From assembly GCA_033239005.1 (NCBI GenBank), contig BSQZ01000013.1, positions 8,391,782 to 8,455,781 of the forward strand: a stretch of DNA of 64,000 nucleotides, in the 5' to 3' direction. Position 1 is the stretch's first letter. Every line of letters starts with the position of its first letter. This DNA is from Lamellibrachia satsuma. Lineage: Eukaryota; Annelida; Polychaeta; Sabellida; Siboglinidae. The position numbers and the translations under genes were made by a program. The notes beneath the pieces were generated by a model. The model was given only the letters and a program-made list of their open reading frames with translations, did not search any database and was not told the DNA's origin. Below, piece by piece: positions 45,843-58,021 of the stretch.

Positions 45843-48800
45843 AGTCGTATTTACATCAACTAAAACACAATGTCATACCAAACTAATTATTAACAAATTT
45901 TTATTAATTATTGTGTCAAATCCTTGTAGAAGATCTCTGAAAAGTTGCCCAATAAAAATAAAATGCTTCAAAGCAACTGTTGTACAAGGCTACAAGCAAC
46001 ACTAAAAAGACCTGTTATTTCCCTAGCTCACCAGAAAGCAGATGTTTCACTTGCCATGTTTATCACCATTCCAATCCTTGCATCACTGGTTAGTAATTTA
46101 TGTCTATATATATCAACCACTGGTGGACATAAGCGGCACCTCCTACCTATAAGTCTGATGGATTTTCTTAAATGTGGTGGTCTTTAATACAGGCATATGA
46201 GACATTACTTACGATTTTACACATTTTAGCTGTGCGCCAAAGTCTCACAAGATCCAATTAACATACTGTATAGTTTCCAATAGAATTGCACTACCTAATG
46301 GATGTGCACCGCTCTCTTAAGCCGTGAAATCATGCACAAAAACATAGATTTTCAGGAGTGAAGGCACACTACATGCAGAGGATTACAGTATTGTGCTGCT
46401 GGTGGCGCCAACTAGCAGACTCTTTTGATTAATCATAGTGTGCATGTGTGCTTTTAGCTTCAAGGTGGCACCACGTTGCTATCGCTAGTAATTATTTTCT
46501 TGTATTTTACTGCTCACTTGCTGTTATTAGTGTTAGCAAATTGTGCTTATTTGAATTTTCAGTGCCAATTCAGCACACTTAGCAGATCCTGCAATTTTTT
46601 ATGTCCTCTTGCTGGAGTGATTGTGTACTTAACATCGCTCAAAGAATCAAGTGACGTTTTTCTGGAATTACAAAAACCTAAACGAATGCGCTATCTCAGT
46701 GTCTGTCTCGTGCTTTCTTGCTGTGCGTCGATTGAGCATTGGTCGGTTTGGTGGTTGTGCTCAATTCTGCTATAAGTGCTTCCTGACATACAGTTGTACG
46801 TGCGTGACATGCAGGAAGTTTGTGCATCTGCCCACCCCTGACAGCTTGTGCCACTTATCAGAAACTAATAGACGCGTACCCCAGCCGGCTTCATACTTAG
46901 TTTCTATTGGGAACTATCTACGGTAAATATTTGATTAATATCCCAGTTTGCACGGCGAGCCTTTTTGTGCATGCACTGCAAACCAGTGGGCATAGATACG
47001 GGTTCGTTTACGATCTTACGGATTTCTGTATGAATGCTTGCAATTGCATGCCTGCAATACATTCATATAATTATAAATCCCAAATTAATATTATAAATAT
47101 ATCCCTTGCTTTGGCTAAGTTATGTTCTGGAAACAGGTTCCATATGCTGGCGCTGATGGTTGTCACTGCCTACCAGGATGCATGTCGTTCTAATCTAAAT
47201 GGTTCTATTACGTCCCCAATTAAGAAGACGGAGCCGACATAGCAACATCATATGTTTATCCAAGCCATGTCATTTGACAATCGAGCCTCATTTTTAACGA
47301 TGGTTACCTTAATAGACGTCGACTTGCTTTGGAAACCTTCTGAACGAAGGAGATAGAAGATGAGGTTATCGATTTATCAACTAGTATACACTAGACAATA
47401 TGGCCTTTTGTGAAGCAATGTTATGTGAACGATGGATGGCACTATGTCGTTCTATCTACAACAGTATACAACACACCGTACGAAAACATGAGTTCAGAGT
47501 GGAAATTTACGGGCCTGATTATAGACCGGATGGTGCCGGATAGCGCCGGATGACGGTTATACGGCACCGGATAGCGTCGACTGGCAGGTAATAATAATAA
47601 TTATGATTTTTGCAAGACTCTAAACTATTATGGTATTATAGCTGGTGGTCGAGGTCGTCCAACCCACAGGTATCGCTCCGCTGGGCAAAAAAATTATGTA
47701 CAGTCTTCTGGTTTTGTGGTTGCCCCTGTCTCTCTAGGCCCACTACATTGATAATCTCCTGATAGGTGTTATGAAATCGGCTAGCCGATTTAGTTCTTTA
47801 TGTACAATAAAATATTGGCATTCCACAAAAAATATTAACTGTACGATTAAATACATTGTAGCTGCGTAAGCCCTAAATGCAGTGAAGCATGACAACTGTG
47901 ATAAATGTTGCGCCACTATGTTGTAACATGACAAACTAATACGTGGTGACTAAGCTTAATTGGTGCCTCCGAGCTACTAAATACGCCACTGCATATGTAG
48001 CAAATTGGTGTCTTCTTGCAAATTTGCTGCATCATCTCATGAATAGAGCCTACCCAAAATAACCCTTGACGCCTCTGGTGCATAATATAACATTAGAACG
48101 CGTCGCACGTTCGATTTTCGATGGAAGTACACCACGTAAATCGCGCGAATCTTTTGTCGTGGGCTGAAACAGTCGCGTATTTATGTCAACGCATGCTTAA
48201 TCGCGTTTCAAAGTTATTCAAACGTCAAATCAGCCGATTTGTTTTGTGTTCTGGGGCTAGGTTAGCATTACAGTAACCAGATGATGTGTTCTGCCTTCAC
48301 GGCGAACTAATGTAGCGAGTTCGAACATCGTAGCGCACGCGAACGTTACTATGGAAACAGTGTCCCTTTTCCAGGAACTCAAGGGGATTTCCAAAAGGAC
48401 TGCATTTACAAAAAATAGATTGGCGAAATATGACGTTAGTACCGGGTGATATTTTGTGATGTCGACGTTTAATTCAGTATATCCTAGCATGTTATGGGGA
48501 AAAATATCAATTGACACGCTAGCCGCCCCAGCCACCTTATCTGTACGTATTTGCCCTCTTGTCGTTTTCGTTGATTCTTGTACTTCCGAAGAAATTCGAC
48601 TCCACGATGCACTGCGTGCATTCACGCTCGCCGTCTAGGGATCAAAAACCTGATATTCCGGATATCGACTAATGTTGGATCAATCTTTTTTCCCTGGTTT
48701 TTGTTTTTGTATTTTTTTTTTGTCATTTAACAACTATCGAAATTGAGTGGGCCAAAGATGGCTTTATAAACCTAATTGGTCCAATGATATATAATTTCCT

Positions 48801-49392
48801 TCACAATGAAAATTACACTTGTTTGGAGTCAGACCACAGTAGAGAATTGCAGTGGTGGCCATGTTAACGTTTTGTCTGATTATAAGAAAATCTGACCATC
48901 AATAATTCTGAAAAAAATTGTGCAGCAACTGCCATCATCTCATTGACATGCTCACCAACGTTTATCAAAATCACATACCCCCAGCTCTTTTAAAATTCCC
49001 CACGTGCGATGCCCGTCAATATTAAAAAAATAGCCGTGTATTCATGCGCCCACGTGGCCCATAGCAGCTAGACAAATTCCCATAAATCCCTCCGTCAGTT
49101 AAACTCTAAAAAATGCACAGTTTCACAGCCAATAGCTTCTATAAACAAACCTGTGAATATTCCTACTCAAAGGCACTCATGTCACATAATATTAATTTAT
49201 TAAGTTAACATTTCACAATTTCGCGTGCCCTACATTCGTGTGAAACAGTAAACAGGAAGGTCAACCGTGGTCTTACCGCTTTGCATCCGTGTGCGACAAA
49301 CGGTGGCGCCACAGCACGGAGCCTGGATAATCCCACTAACGTTTGGTCGTTTTCGCTCGTTTTCGATGATTAGATGTATAAATAAACGCGTG

Positions 49393-49450
49393 TATAAATA
49401 GACGTCTGGGGTCGCCCGCGGCCGTGTCTTCGAGTCTTCGTTATGACGCT
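49393..49450 (+). promoter_or_regulatory. Candidate TATA promoter, plus strand
   Basis: TATAAATAG at 49393-49401 is followed about 25 bp later by a G/C-rich stretch (gtcgcccgcggccgtgtctt) suited to a transcription start. The next plus-strand exon is the RING gene's at 52207. Assignment to that gene is inference. Confidence 0.35.
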
Positions 49451-51600
49451 AATGTGTTACGTGTACATCAGAGCGGTGAACGATCGGAAGGGCTAAAGAA
49501 ACGGTACAAACGGTGACTTTAATACATCGCAATAAAACTATAAATTACTGCAAGGCATACGTTTATGTGTACTATGTTATCTAAATAAACCCCGATTATC
49601 GCCGGGTCTCCCAGTATAGCATCACCTGTCAGTGACATTGTCAGCCTAAGGCTAAGCCTAGCCCTAGGGCTAGGTTAAGCTATGCTCTCAGGATTAATTT
49701 AGATCAAGCCTAGTATGTCGTGTATTGGATCAAATCCATGTCATCTGCAAATGCTGCAGTTGCATATTCCTTGCCTAAACCTAAGGTCAGTGCAAATATT
49801 TAGATGGAGCTACCATCAGGCTATGGCATATGAAAGACATGGAAACAAATAAACACAAAGAAAGACAAAGTTAATAGATGCTACTGCTGGCACATTGCCA
49901 ATGACAGTGTATTACTGTTGACATTAACCCATTAACCTGATTGAAGCTGTGTTGTCTACAAAGTTGGCCAACACTCTCACACCCCAAGTTATCACTTTGA
50001 TTACACAGCAAAGAACGAATCAACAAGAATTTTGTCAAAAGTGATGCACCAAGATAGGCAAGATATTATTGACTTTGTTTTCATACAATTTGTTTACATT
50101 TGGGAAATGTATATCTTTTTTGGGTATTCCCCAATTATCATAAATATTTGTATATCATAATGATTATAAGTGTTGTTCTCTTTGTCATATTAAAGTAATG
50201 CTGTTGATGAAAATAACATAGTTTTATGTAAGTAAGTGGAAACACCCATGACATGGAAATGAAATTTAAAAAAAAACTTGTTTTCTGCATATCTATAAAT
50301 ATTCTTTTTAAAGTATCAAGTGACACATTTTTTATTATAACGCATCTATGAATATGTATCACAGTGAATATTTTCTAGAGTAATACAGCCCAACTGATGT
50401 TTCAGTTTGTATGAAATGACAGACACGATATTGACACATTAAGTTGCATTAAAGATGACATTTTTGCCAGTATTTTCATTTACAATAATATATTCACACA
50501 TAGAAGTAACTATTTACACATACAAAATACATTTGGAACTTAGACATTAAATGCAGCCTACTAAGAATAATAATTGATGATATCAATTCACATGTGCATC
50601 GATGACAATGACATTATATGAGGTTGTAAGAAAGAACAACACCTGGCAGGGACATTACATGTGACATGTGAGTGGAGGAACTGTATGCTGATTGTCAGAA
50701 AGAAAGGTTAATACCCATATTCCATTTCAACAAGATGTCCATTATTCTAAACTAAACTAAATGCGTACATTTGTTGATATACAGCAAGTTCAAAGTTCCC
50801 ACATAAGGTTGAATCATGGCCTGTTTTTGTGTGTGTTGTGTAGTGAGACATTGGCATTGTTCTGCTAGTTGTCAGATAAACTATTAGATAAAATATTACC
50901 TTTGGCTAAGTACATTTGTGCAAATGTACTTAGCCACATGTTATTGTACAATAAACATGAGATAAAAGTAGACAAGAGGCGATAATTAACATTCTTGTGA
51001 ACCAGGGCTGAAGTTAGCTCTATATTGATTTGTTATAACAACATATCATTAGCAGAGTTATTTCAGTTATAATTTCAGTTACATTGATTTCTTCATTTAT
51101 TATTACAAAAGTTTAGCTACAGTAATTTAGTAACATTTTTAAAGAGCATGCTTTGAAACATACTTTTTCAACAATGGCTTACATATTAGAGGGGAAAAAA
51201 AATGTAAGGCCTTTCTACCAGACAGGGACGTAAAGTACCCCACATATGGAGTGTTAAAAGTGAAACATGCAACGTGAAGCCATTTACAATTAACTTCTCT
51301 TTCAAAATGTGAAAGTTAATTTAAATCTTTGTGTAATGAGCCATTCAATCAATGTATGAAAGTTAAATGGGGCTTCAACCGATTTACCCACTTTGGACAC
51401 TTTGAAGACCAATAATTACCTTACATTTCAAAAAAATATAAACAACAATTATTTTATTTTGTTTGATTGTGGTATTTTGTTAGATTGTGGTATTTTGTTA
51501 GATTGTGATACTATAATCATATTATTGTTGAAATAAAGAAAGGTTTTATTGTCAAATACTCTAGAGGGTGTGTGTTAAATGAATAGCACACCAACCAGAG

Positions 51601-51735
51601 GGCTACTGGGACTCAATTCTCACACCTCGGGGGGCTACTGAGACTCAATTCTCACACCTCGGGGGGCTACTGGGACTCAATTCTCACACCTCGGGGGGCT
51701 ACTGGGACTCAATTCTCACACCTCGGGGGGCTACT
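51601..51735. repeat. 32-bp tandem repeat, about 4 copies
   Basis: Unit: 'ggctactgggactcaattct' + 'cacacctcgggg', nearly identical copies. Lies about 470 bp upstream of the RING gene's first coding exon. Confidence 0.95.
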
Positions 51736-52274
51736 GGAAGGGTACCGGTCACATAACAAAACTCCACAGTGTGAAAATATCTTACATTTGTTATGATCTA
51801 TTGTTGGCACTGACCCCAGCCCTGGTCATACAATAAATCCTAATTTTGTGGCTGTTGGATATCTTATGCGGCTTGGACAATTCTTATATGTTTTATGAGG
51901 TGGCGTGTTATTATGTTATTACCTCGTTGATTAAATTCTAATAACAATCACAATGATATTAGGCAAGTGTTATAAAAAATATTCAATTCATTCCTTCAAT
52001 TTTATTGGCATTAAATATTTTTGTTCATGAACATATAAAACAAGTGTTAATTTTGCCAGGTGTAAAAAAAATAAAGTGTACTGTTATTATTTTAAAGACA
52101 AAACATGTATCTGTTAGGGAATGTTGTTAGTACAGTTGTACGTGGTGTACATACAAATCAGTTTTTACCTCATCACGACTGAATGTTTTTATGGCTTCTA
52201 TTTCAGCTGACTGAGTGACCATTCTAGCTTCCCCATTTCACTAAAGCGTCACAAGCAACTCATAAAGAGGAACA

Positions 52275-55183
52275 ATGGAGGGCATAAAGCAACGGTTTGT
52301 CGGTTTCAAGACCTGGCTAATGTCTCCTCTCTGTCATACAACAGTGAAAGGAACAGGTTTGCAACATTTTGTTTTTAATATTTTCGCTTTTTTAACTTAC
52401 GATATCAATGCTGTGCCAGTTGATACACCAGTAATAGAGGCTACCCTAAATTACCCGTAGTGCCTTTGGTGGATACCTAAAAGTCATGGTTTTGGGTCTG
52501 TGCACCTAAAAGAGTAACTAAAACATAATCATTTGCATCTACAAGTACAATTAAGAATATCACACGGCTTCATGCCAGTGGTTTACTAAGAAAACCTTGT
52601 TCAACACATACGGCATATTAATTTAATGGGCTGCACCATATCGTTTGATAACACTACATCACGAGTGCGCCAATCTGGCAATATTCGCTCTCCAAATGAA
52701 GATATATTTGTAAACATCTGTTCCTCTACTTGCCAATAGGATATGGCCATGCTGTTTGTGTCCAATCTCAACTTCTGTAACATATTTTGGACTTTGTTTA
52801 CTAAATTGGTCCCCTTTCTGACATAACATCCCCTTTGATTGAGACTGCTTTGGTTGTGTATAATACATCATGCAGTAGGTGGTCGTCTAGGTTAACCTAT
52901 TTCATAGAATGCTTATCGGTCACGCTGGTTAACATGTCAGCCCTCCGTTAAATGGAGAATTGACCTGAATATCCCACTTTTATAACACATTCTGAGTAAC
53001 CCACTGGCGTGATATTCTTGATTTTAGTTGCACATGGTTAGTTTTTATTACCTCTTAGGTGCATAGCCCCAAAACCACGGCTTTTGTTTTGTTTCAAACA
53101 ATAATTTGTTATCCAACTGCAGAACAATCACGTATCCACGACAACGTGTGCCTGATCCTAGTCTGAAAACAGTATAACAAACGATCAACAAAGAATACAT
53201 ATCGTATCAACAATAACGCTTACTGCTATTAAAAAATACAACGTTAGTAACGCCAAAAAAATCGGAGGTGACGTAATCGGATGTGAATAATTTCTGACCC
53301 GTTGCCATAGATAAACAGTTGTTTTTGTGCACGGCAAAATAATCGCGGGAATTTTTTTTAAGTGCCTACTTATTCATAATATTCATATTATGTCAGGAAC
53401 TGTTGCGGACGTTTGACGCAGCTTAATTAAATCACAACAATCACAGAAAACGTTCGAACAATCGCGTGTCTATGCCAACGCGCGTACTCAGTCGATTTCG
53501 AAATGATTCAAACGTCAGATGGATTCTCAGAACGAGGCTGCCGTGTGTTATCTGGGTTGATATATCACGGTAAAATGCTCTAAACCAACCAGGTAGTCTT
53601 ATTTCCGTGATATATCCAAGCAGATAATGCGCGACAGCCTCGTTCTGGGAATCTAAGGGATATGGACGATCAGTGTGCTGCACCATGATGAAAACTCGTA
53701 TTTTGTCATATTTTCTAAATCAACGGAAACATATAAACCACATGCATTTCACGAACGTTTTATCAACAACGATCCCAAGATGGCTTCCATTAAGATGAAT
53801 TCGCCACCGGGCAATTAAGATATGCTATTTTATTGCTATGTTCTTGATGGTTTGCAATGTTAACATATCAGTTCTTTACCGTGGCTTGTTATTTGACTTG
53901 ATTTAATGATTGATTTAAGCCTGGCGGCGCATAAGCCACTGTCGACTCTTTTCCACCAGACGTGGTTCTGAGCTCGCGTTTCAATTTTTTTTCCAGCTAC
54001 ATCCTGCTTTTGTCATATCTGCTTCCACGTCTCTGCGCTAGGCGTTTCTCGACTCTTCCCCTTTCGTTTGGCCAATGTTCTTGATAGTCCTGCTCGCCAG
54101 TTGTACATGTTCAGTTCGTGTTTCACAGGTGTCTTGCTGATCACGTTGTTCGTGTGTGTGAGCGTCAAACGGTGGATTCGAGTGGCGTTCCGAGTGAGCC
54201 CACTGCTCGCCGTCAACGTCGTCATCATTTCGACACTGTTCCTCTTGTACATATGGAAGCGGTACAAGAGCGAAATCTGCATCACCATCTTTCGCGCAGC
54301 TATGACCAGTATGCACTGGCTGCGGCACGTCCGGGACAAGTACCTCATGTCAACATCGGCCGCCGAGACAGAAGTCGAGCCGGAGAAACGACGCAATCGG
54401 AAGCTGATTCGAGCAGCGATCGTGTTGCTAATGGTACAGCACTGCATCGCCTCGCTCAACCACTTCATCTCGCTGCATTCGGTACTAGCATATATATTTA
54501 CTCTGGATGTGTTTTCATTTGTCACGGGTCAGTTTCACGACCCTACCGTACTGTTACTTTTAGACGAAGACGCGAGACAACAACCAAACGGCCAGACCTT
54601 GAACAGAAGAGAGATGCTGGTGATGCTTGGAGTGCAACTGTTTAAATGTTCAATCATCGCCACCGTTGTCTACCACCAGCTGTTCTGTGTACGTGTGCAA
54701 TACTTCCTGATAACAGCCTTCTATTTCCTCCTCACAAGCACCTTCCTCGAACACACCCTCACCGCCTGCCTCGAGTCGGCTGAACTCGATCTGTTCGAAG
54801 GACTCGAGGAGTACTACGTCAAGTGTATCCTCGGCTTCCTCGACATCACCTTCGCGCTAATCTTCATGGTGTGGACGCTGCTGCGACGCACCCAGATCCT
54901 CATGTTCATTGCCCTCTACACGAACGTCTACTCGGGCGGCCGCGAGCTGCTAGCGACGTCAGTCATCACGGCCTACTCGGAGTGGTCCGTTCTGGCGCAC
55001 TTCAGACGGGCCACCAGAGACGAACTGTCCAACCTCGACGACGTCTGCGCCATCTGTCTGCACCCGATGGCAACGGCCAGGCGGACCCCGTGTCGACACT
55101 TCTTCCACGGACGGTGTCTCCGGCGCTGCTTGAAACAGAAGTCCGCCTGTCCACTGTGCAACAAACATATGGGATTGTACTGA
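52275..55183 (+). CDS. Multi-pass membrane RING-H2 E3 ligase, short TRC8/RNF145-like, 2 exons
   Basis: Probable ER-membrane ubiquitin ligase. Coding exons: 52275-52356 (exon begins at 52207 after 'tatttcag') and 53997-55183; phase 1 on both sides gives 422 residues. Five to seven hydrophobic segments (for example SSCFTGVLLITLFVCVSV, VNVVIISTLFLLYIW, CILGFLDITFALIFMVWTLL) precede a C-terminal RING at about 378-415: CAIC, TPC, RHFFH, GRC, CPLC (C3H2C3). The stretch before the RING (ATRDELSNLDDVCAIC) aligns with RNF145 and TRC8 (..L..I/H NDICAIC). Those proteins are about 660 residues; this one matches only their C-terminal half and ends seven residues after the RING. The large exon is visibly GC-richer than its surroundings. 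If exon 1 is wrong, the first ATG of exon 2 is at 54107. AATAAA at 55873-55878. The short exon 1 is the less certain part. Confidence 0.82.
52479..53085. mobile_element. 607-bp inverted-repeat element, relative of 29541-29832
   Basis: Left end 'aaaagtcatggttttgggtc' + 'tgtgcacctaaaagag'; right end 'cctcttaggtgcatagcccc' + 'aaaaccacggctttt'. The inverted repeats extend for about 45 bp and share sub-terminal 'aagaatatca' words. No transposase. Lies in the single intron of the RING gene. Confidence 0.7.
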
Positions 55184-57045
55184 GGCTGGAAACCCTCGTT
55201 CAGTCGATGGCCCGAATGTTGTACCCTACGCTGATCGGTGTTCCTTGAGAAGACTAAAGTTTTTTTTTGTGATTTTGGGAAAGTTGCTATTTTCGAATAT
55301 CTGTTGCTTGATCTGCATTGACATGTTGTGCTGTTGTGACCATGCCAGGTATCTTGCCATGTACAGATAAATTGGGTGATATTTCAGTTGATTCTGTGCA
55401 TAGAATAACTTTGCGCGCACAAAAAGCAGCAGATAAGCATTGCAAATGTAATTAATGTAATACAATCGCAGTCCGCCTAAGCGCACAATCACGTTGTGAC
55501 GCCATTGTGTATGTGCGGGTGGTTTAGTCGGCTCGTGAGTCTTAGGGCTTGTTCACGTTGCCAGAAATGTTGTCCCATTTGAAGCTGTGTAACACTATAT
55601 TGTTTTCACAACGGCCTTCTGGTCACAATATTAGCATAGTTATGTACACGAGTATGTGTGCGAGCATGCACACACTCACGCACACACTCACGCACACACA
55701 CACATGCGCGCGTGCGCACACACACACAAACACATACACACTCTGTCTTTCTTAACTTAGTGTTTTTTCTAATGCATCCGTCATGTTATTCAATGCACAT
55801 TGGAATGTCTTTTTATGTTGTTATTTCTCCATGTGCGGCAAGTTACTGCACACTGATTGTTTACGTTTAAAAAATAAACATTTATTTACGAGCACCCAGG
55901 ACCATCGTGATCCACTAGACCGTACGTCCTGGTTGCATTTAATGTACGCGTCTCGCTAGTCTTACGCTCCTGTCGTTCACCTACACGAGGGTGACGTGTC
56001 TCGTGTCTGTGTGTGAAACGACCGCATCACCATTGATGCGTGTGTCTGTGGGGCCTGTCACTTGTCTGGAACATTGGAATAGGTGGTACGCATTATTCGT
56101 GTGATGTGTCGGGTCTCCTCATACGGGGTTGCTCGTCGTTGTCTGCCTGTTGCCGATGTTAATTGCTAGTGCTACACACACAGTCTGTAGAGAGGACGCC
56201 GCGCACGATACAAGTTGCCACGGTTCCACCTTCACTGCAACATCGTATCCTGACGCACATCCGATTTAGAAGATGTCACGTGTGCACGAGTTCTCAGTTC
56301 GACTGTCTAATGCGTTGTTAAGTATGGCCATAGATTAAATTAATAATTTTATTGGAAGGAAAACACATCGACAGTAATTACACATTTGAGCTGTCTATGT
56401 AAGTTGTACGTATATTTCTGTATAACATAACAACTGGAATACATGATATTGTTGAACGCCTGAAGAATATATACTCCTACAAAGCATCACGAACGCCTTA
56501 TCGTAATTTTTTACTTGTACAATACACCATAAACGCCTTATCGTCACATTTTAGCAGTTTACTTGTACAATACACCATGAACGCCTGATTAACACATTTT
56601 AAAAGTTTACTTGTACACACGACATCATGAACGCTTATGAACACATCTTAGCAGTTTCCCTGTACAATACATCACGAACGCTTGTTCGTCAGACACGTTT
56701 ACCGACCCGTGTTTCAATGTTGAAAAAAATGCCCACGTAATGTCCTGACACGCGTCGAAATTGATTGTTTGCATTTGCGTTGAACGAATAATAACTTGTA
56801 GGCCGTGGCAGTATTGCTAATTACTCGCACAACCAGGAGTGGCGAGAAAAGTTAGTAGCATTGTGATCGTTTATAAAGTTCAGTATTACCTCTAGGTATT
56901 GTCGACCTGACAGTGCCCTGGAGATACGATAACATTTGGTCTAGCATACATATTTGATACGTTTTTATTTTATGTTTTTTAGTTAAGTTTAATATAGCTA
57001 CATTCTGGGAATAATTCGATTTAACAAGATTGTCATCTAATATAA

Positions 57046-57260
57046 AAACAGATGGCAAGTGGACAAGGAAGCCATTGGCTCATCGAGACTCCAAAAATGT
57101 TTCATGCGTAACCCGCCCTTCAGAGATACGTGTCGTTTTTGTAAACATTCACGCTACCAGGATTTACACAATCTATATATACTATGTTCCATTAGTTTAT
57201 TGTCCTCTGTGGCAATGAGTACTTTCTGATATCTAATCTATATTGTTCCTTCTTCCTATA
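57046..57260 (-). mobile_element. LINE 3'-terminal fragment (degenerate)
   Basis: Matches the 4757-5150 LINE end ('gatggcaagtggacaaggaa', 'gccattggct', 'gtaacccgccct'). The minus strand retains LDIRKYS.PQR, the counterpart of [12 protein letters not shown] shorter, more decayed copy is at 60221-60350. Confidence 0.6.
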
Positions 57261-57936
57261 CCGTGGGCCCGTATCTGCAGAACGCTACTATTGCAGCCCA
57301 CCAAGAAGAGGTCATGTTCTCGAAGAAGCAGCACCAACAACGAATGTGCTTGACGTGGACGCGCGTCTTCTGTACACTGACACACAATACGAAGTCTAGA
57401 AACATCAATGTCATAGGATATCAAAGACAACACACGACAACAGAAATGGTGAAAAAGAAATGTTGTCATATTGCCATACGCCCGGCAGCATCCACTAGAT
57501 TCATGTCACTGCGTGAACGCAAACAGTTTAGCTCTTCTGCTGCCTAAATTATGGTGCTGCCTGTGTCAGAGATTTACCTTCAGACGTAGAGTTTGTACGA
57601 TGCGGACCCACTGAAGCAGTATTAATTGCTGCCTGTCATGTTTCTATATGCGAAACTACAATTTCTACGTAGGGACCTAAGCCCATCTGCAGAACCATAC
57701 AATAACAGATGATAGGTGATGTACAATCATGCATGATCTGATAACGAGGAGACACACTCAATTTTACATGATCATCTCGATGGTGACACTGTTTACATTG
57801 TCACATCGTCTCAACGTTGACACTGTCTACATTGTGATGACACTAAACATGACATGATAGTCTCGATGTTGACACTGTTTACATTGTCACGATAACGACA
57901 CAACCCGACGAAATGGTCCAAAATACTTTTGCAACC

Positions 57937-58018
57937 GTTTCACACATTGAACGCCATTAGTACAGGTCCCGAGTCCCGTTTCACACATTGAACGCCATTA
58001 GTACAGGTCCCGAGTCCC
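57937..58018. repeat. 41-bp tandem duplication directly after the TPPP stop codon
   Basis: Two near-identical copies of 'gtttcacacattgaacgcca' + 'ttagtacaggtcccgagtccc'. The next in-phase start (58019, 'atttcactcat') continues the pattern and covers the stop codon (58022-58024), so the unit seems to have copied sequence from the coding end. Confidence 0.9.
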
Positions 58019-58021
58019 ATT

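Larger units (their letters stand above)
45860..52206. other. Receptor upstream / RING-gene upstream region
   Basis: No coding exon is supported. The receptor's 5' exon or exons should lie here on the minus strand, and the RING gene's 5' exon on the plus strand. A CpG-richer stretch at 48100-49500 is the most promoter-like part. ORFs at 46476-46775, 46907-47242 and 48257-48625 show no recognisable family. A 32-bp array lies at 51601-51735. Confidence 0.5.
55184..58021. other. RING gene / TPPP convergent 3' region
   Basis: 3' UTRs of both genes. It contains a CA/CG-rich dinucleotide tract (55668-55742), a LINE 3' fragment (57046-57260), a run of diverged 'atgaacgcctt.t..acacat' repeats (56460-56700) and a 41-bp tandem duplication at 57937-58018. 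The plus-strand poly(A) candidate is 55873. Minus-strand AATAAA equivalents are near 56347 and 55880. Confidence 0.6.

Noticed and set aside
46476..47242. Plus-strand ORFs with a hydrophobic start and several cysteines
   Set aside because: No recognisable domain, no clear splice context, low complexity of similarity; could be a decayed LINE 5' part but not supportable.
48257..48625. 122-codon minus-strand ORF upstream of the receptor
   Set aside because: No known family and no homology visible; in a CG-richer, promoter-like stretch where long chance ORFs are expected.
54013..54525. Minus-strand ORFs opposite the RING gene, and a second plus-strand frame
   Set aside because: Shadows of the GC-rich coding exon; only the 53997-55183 frame has membrane helices and a RING.
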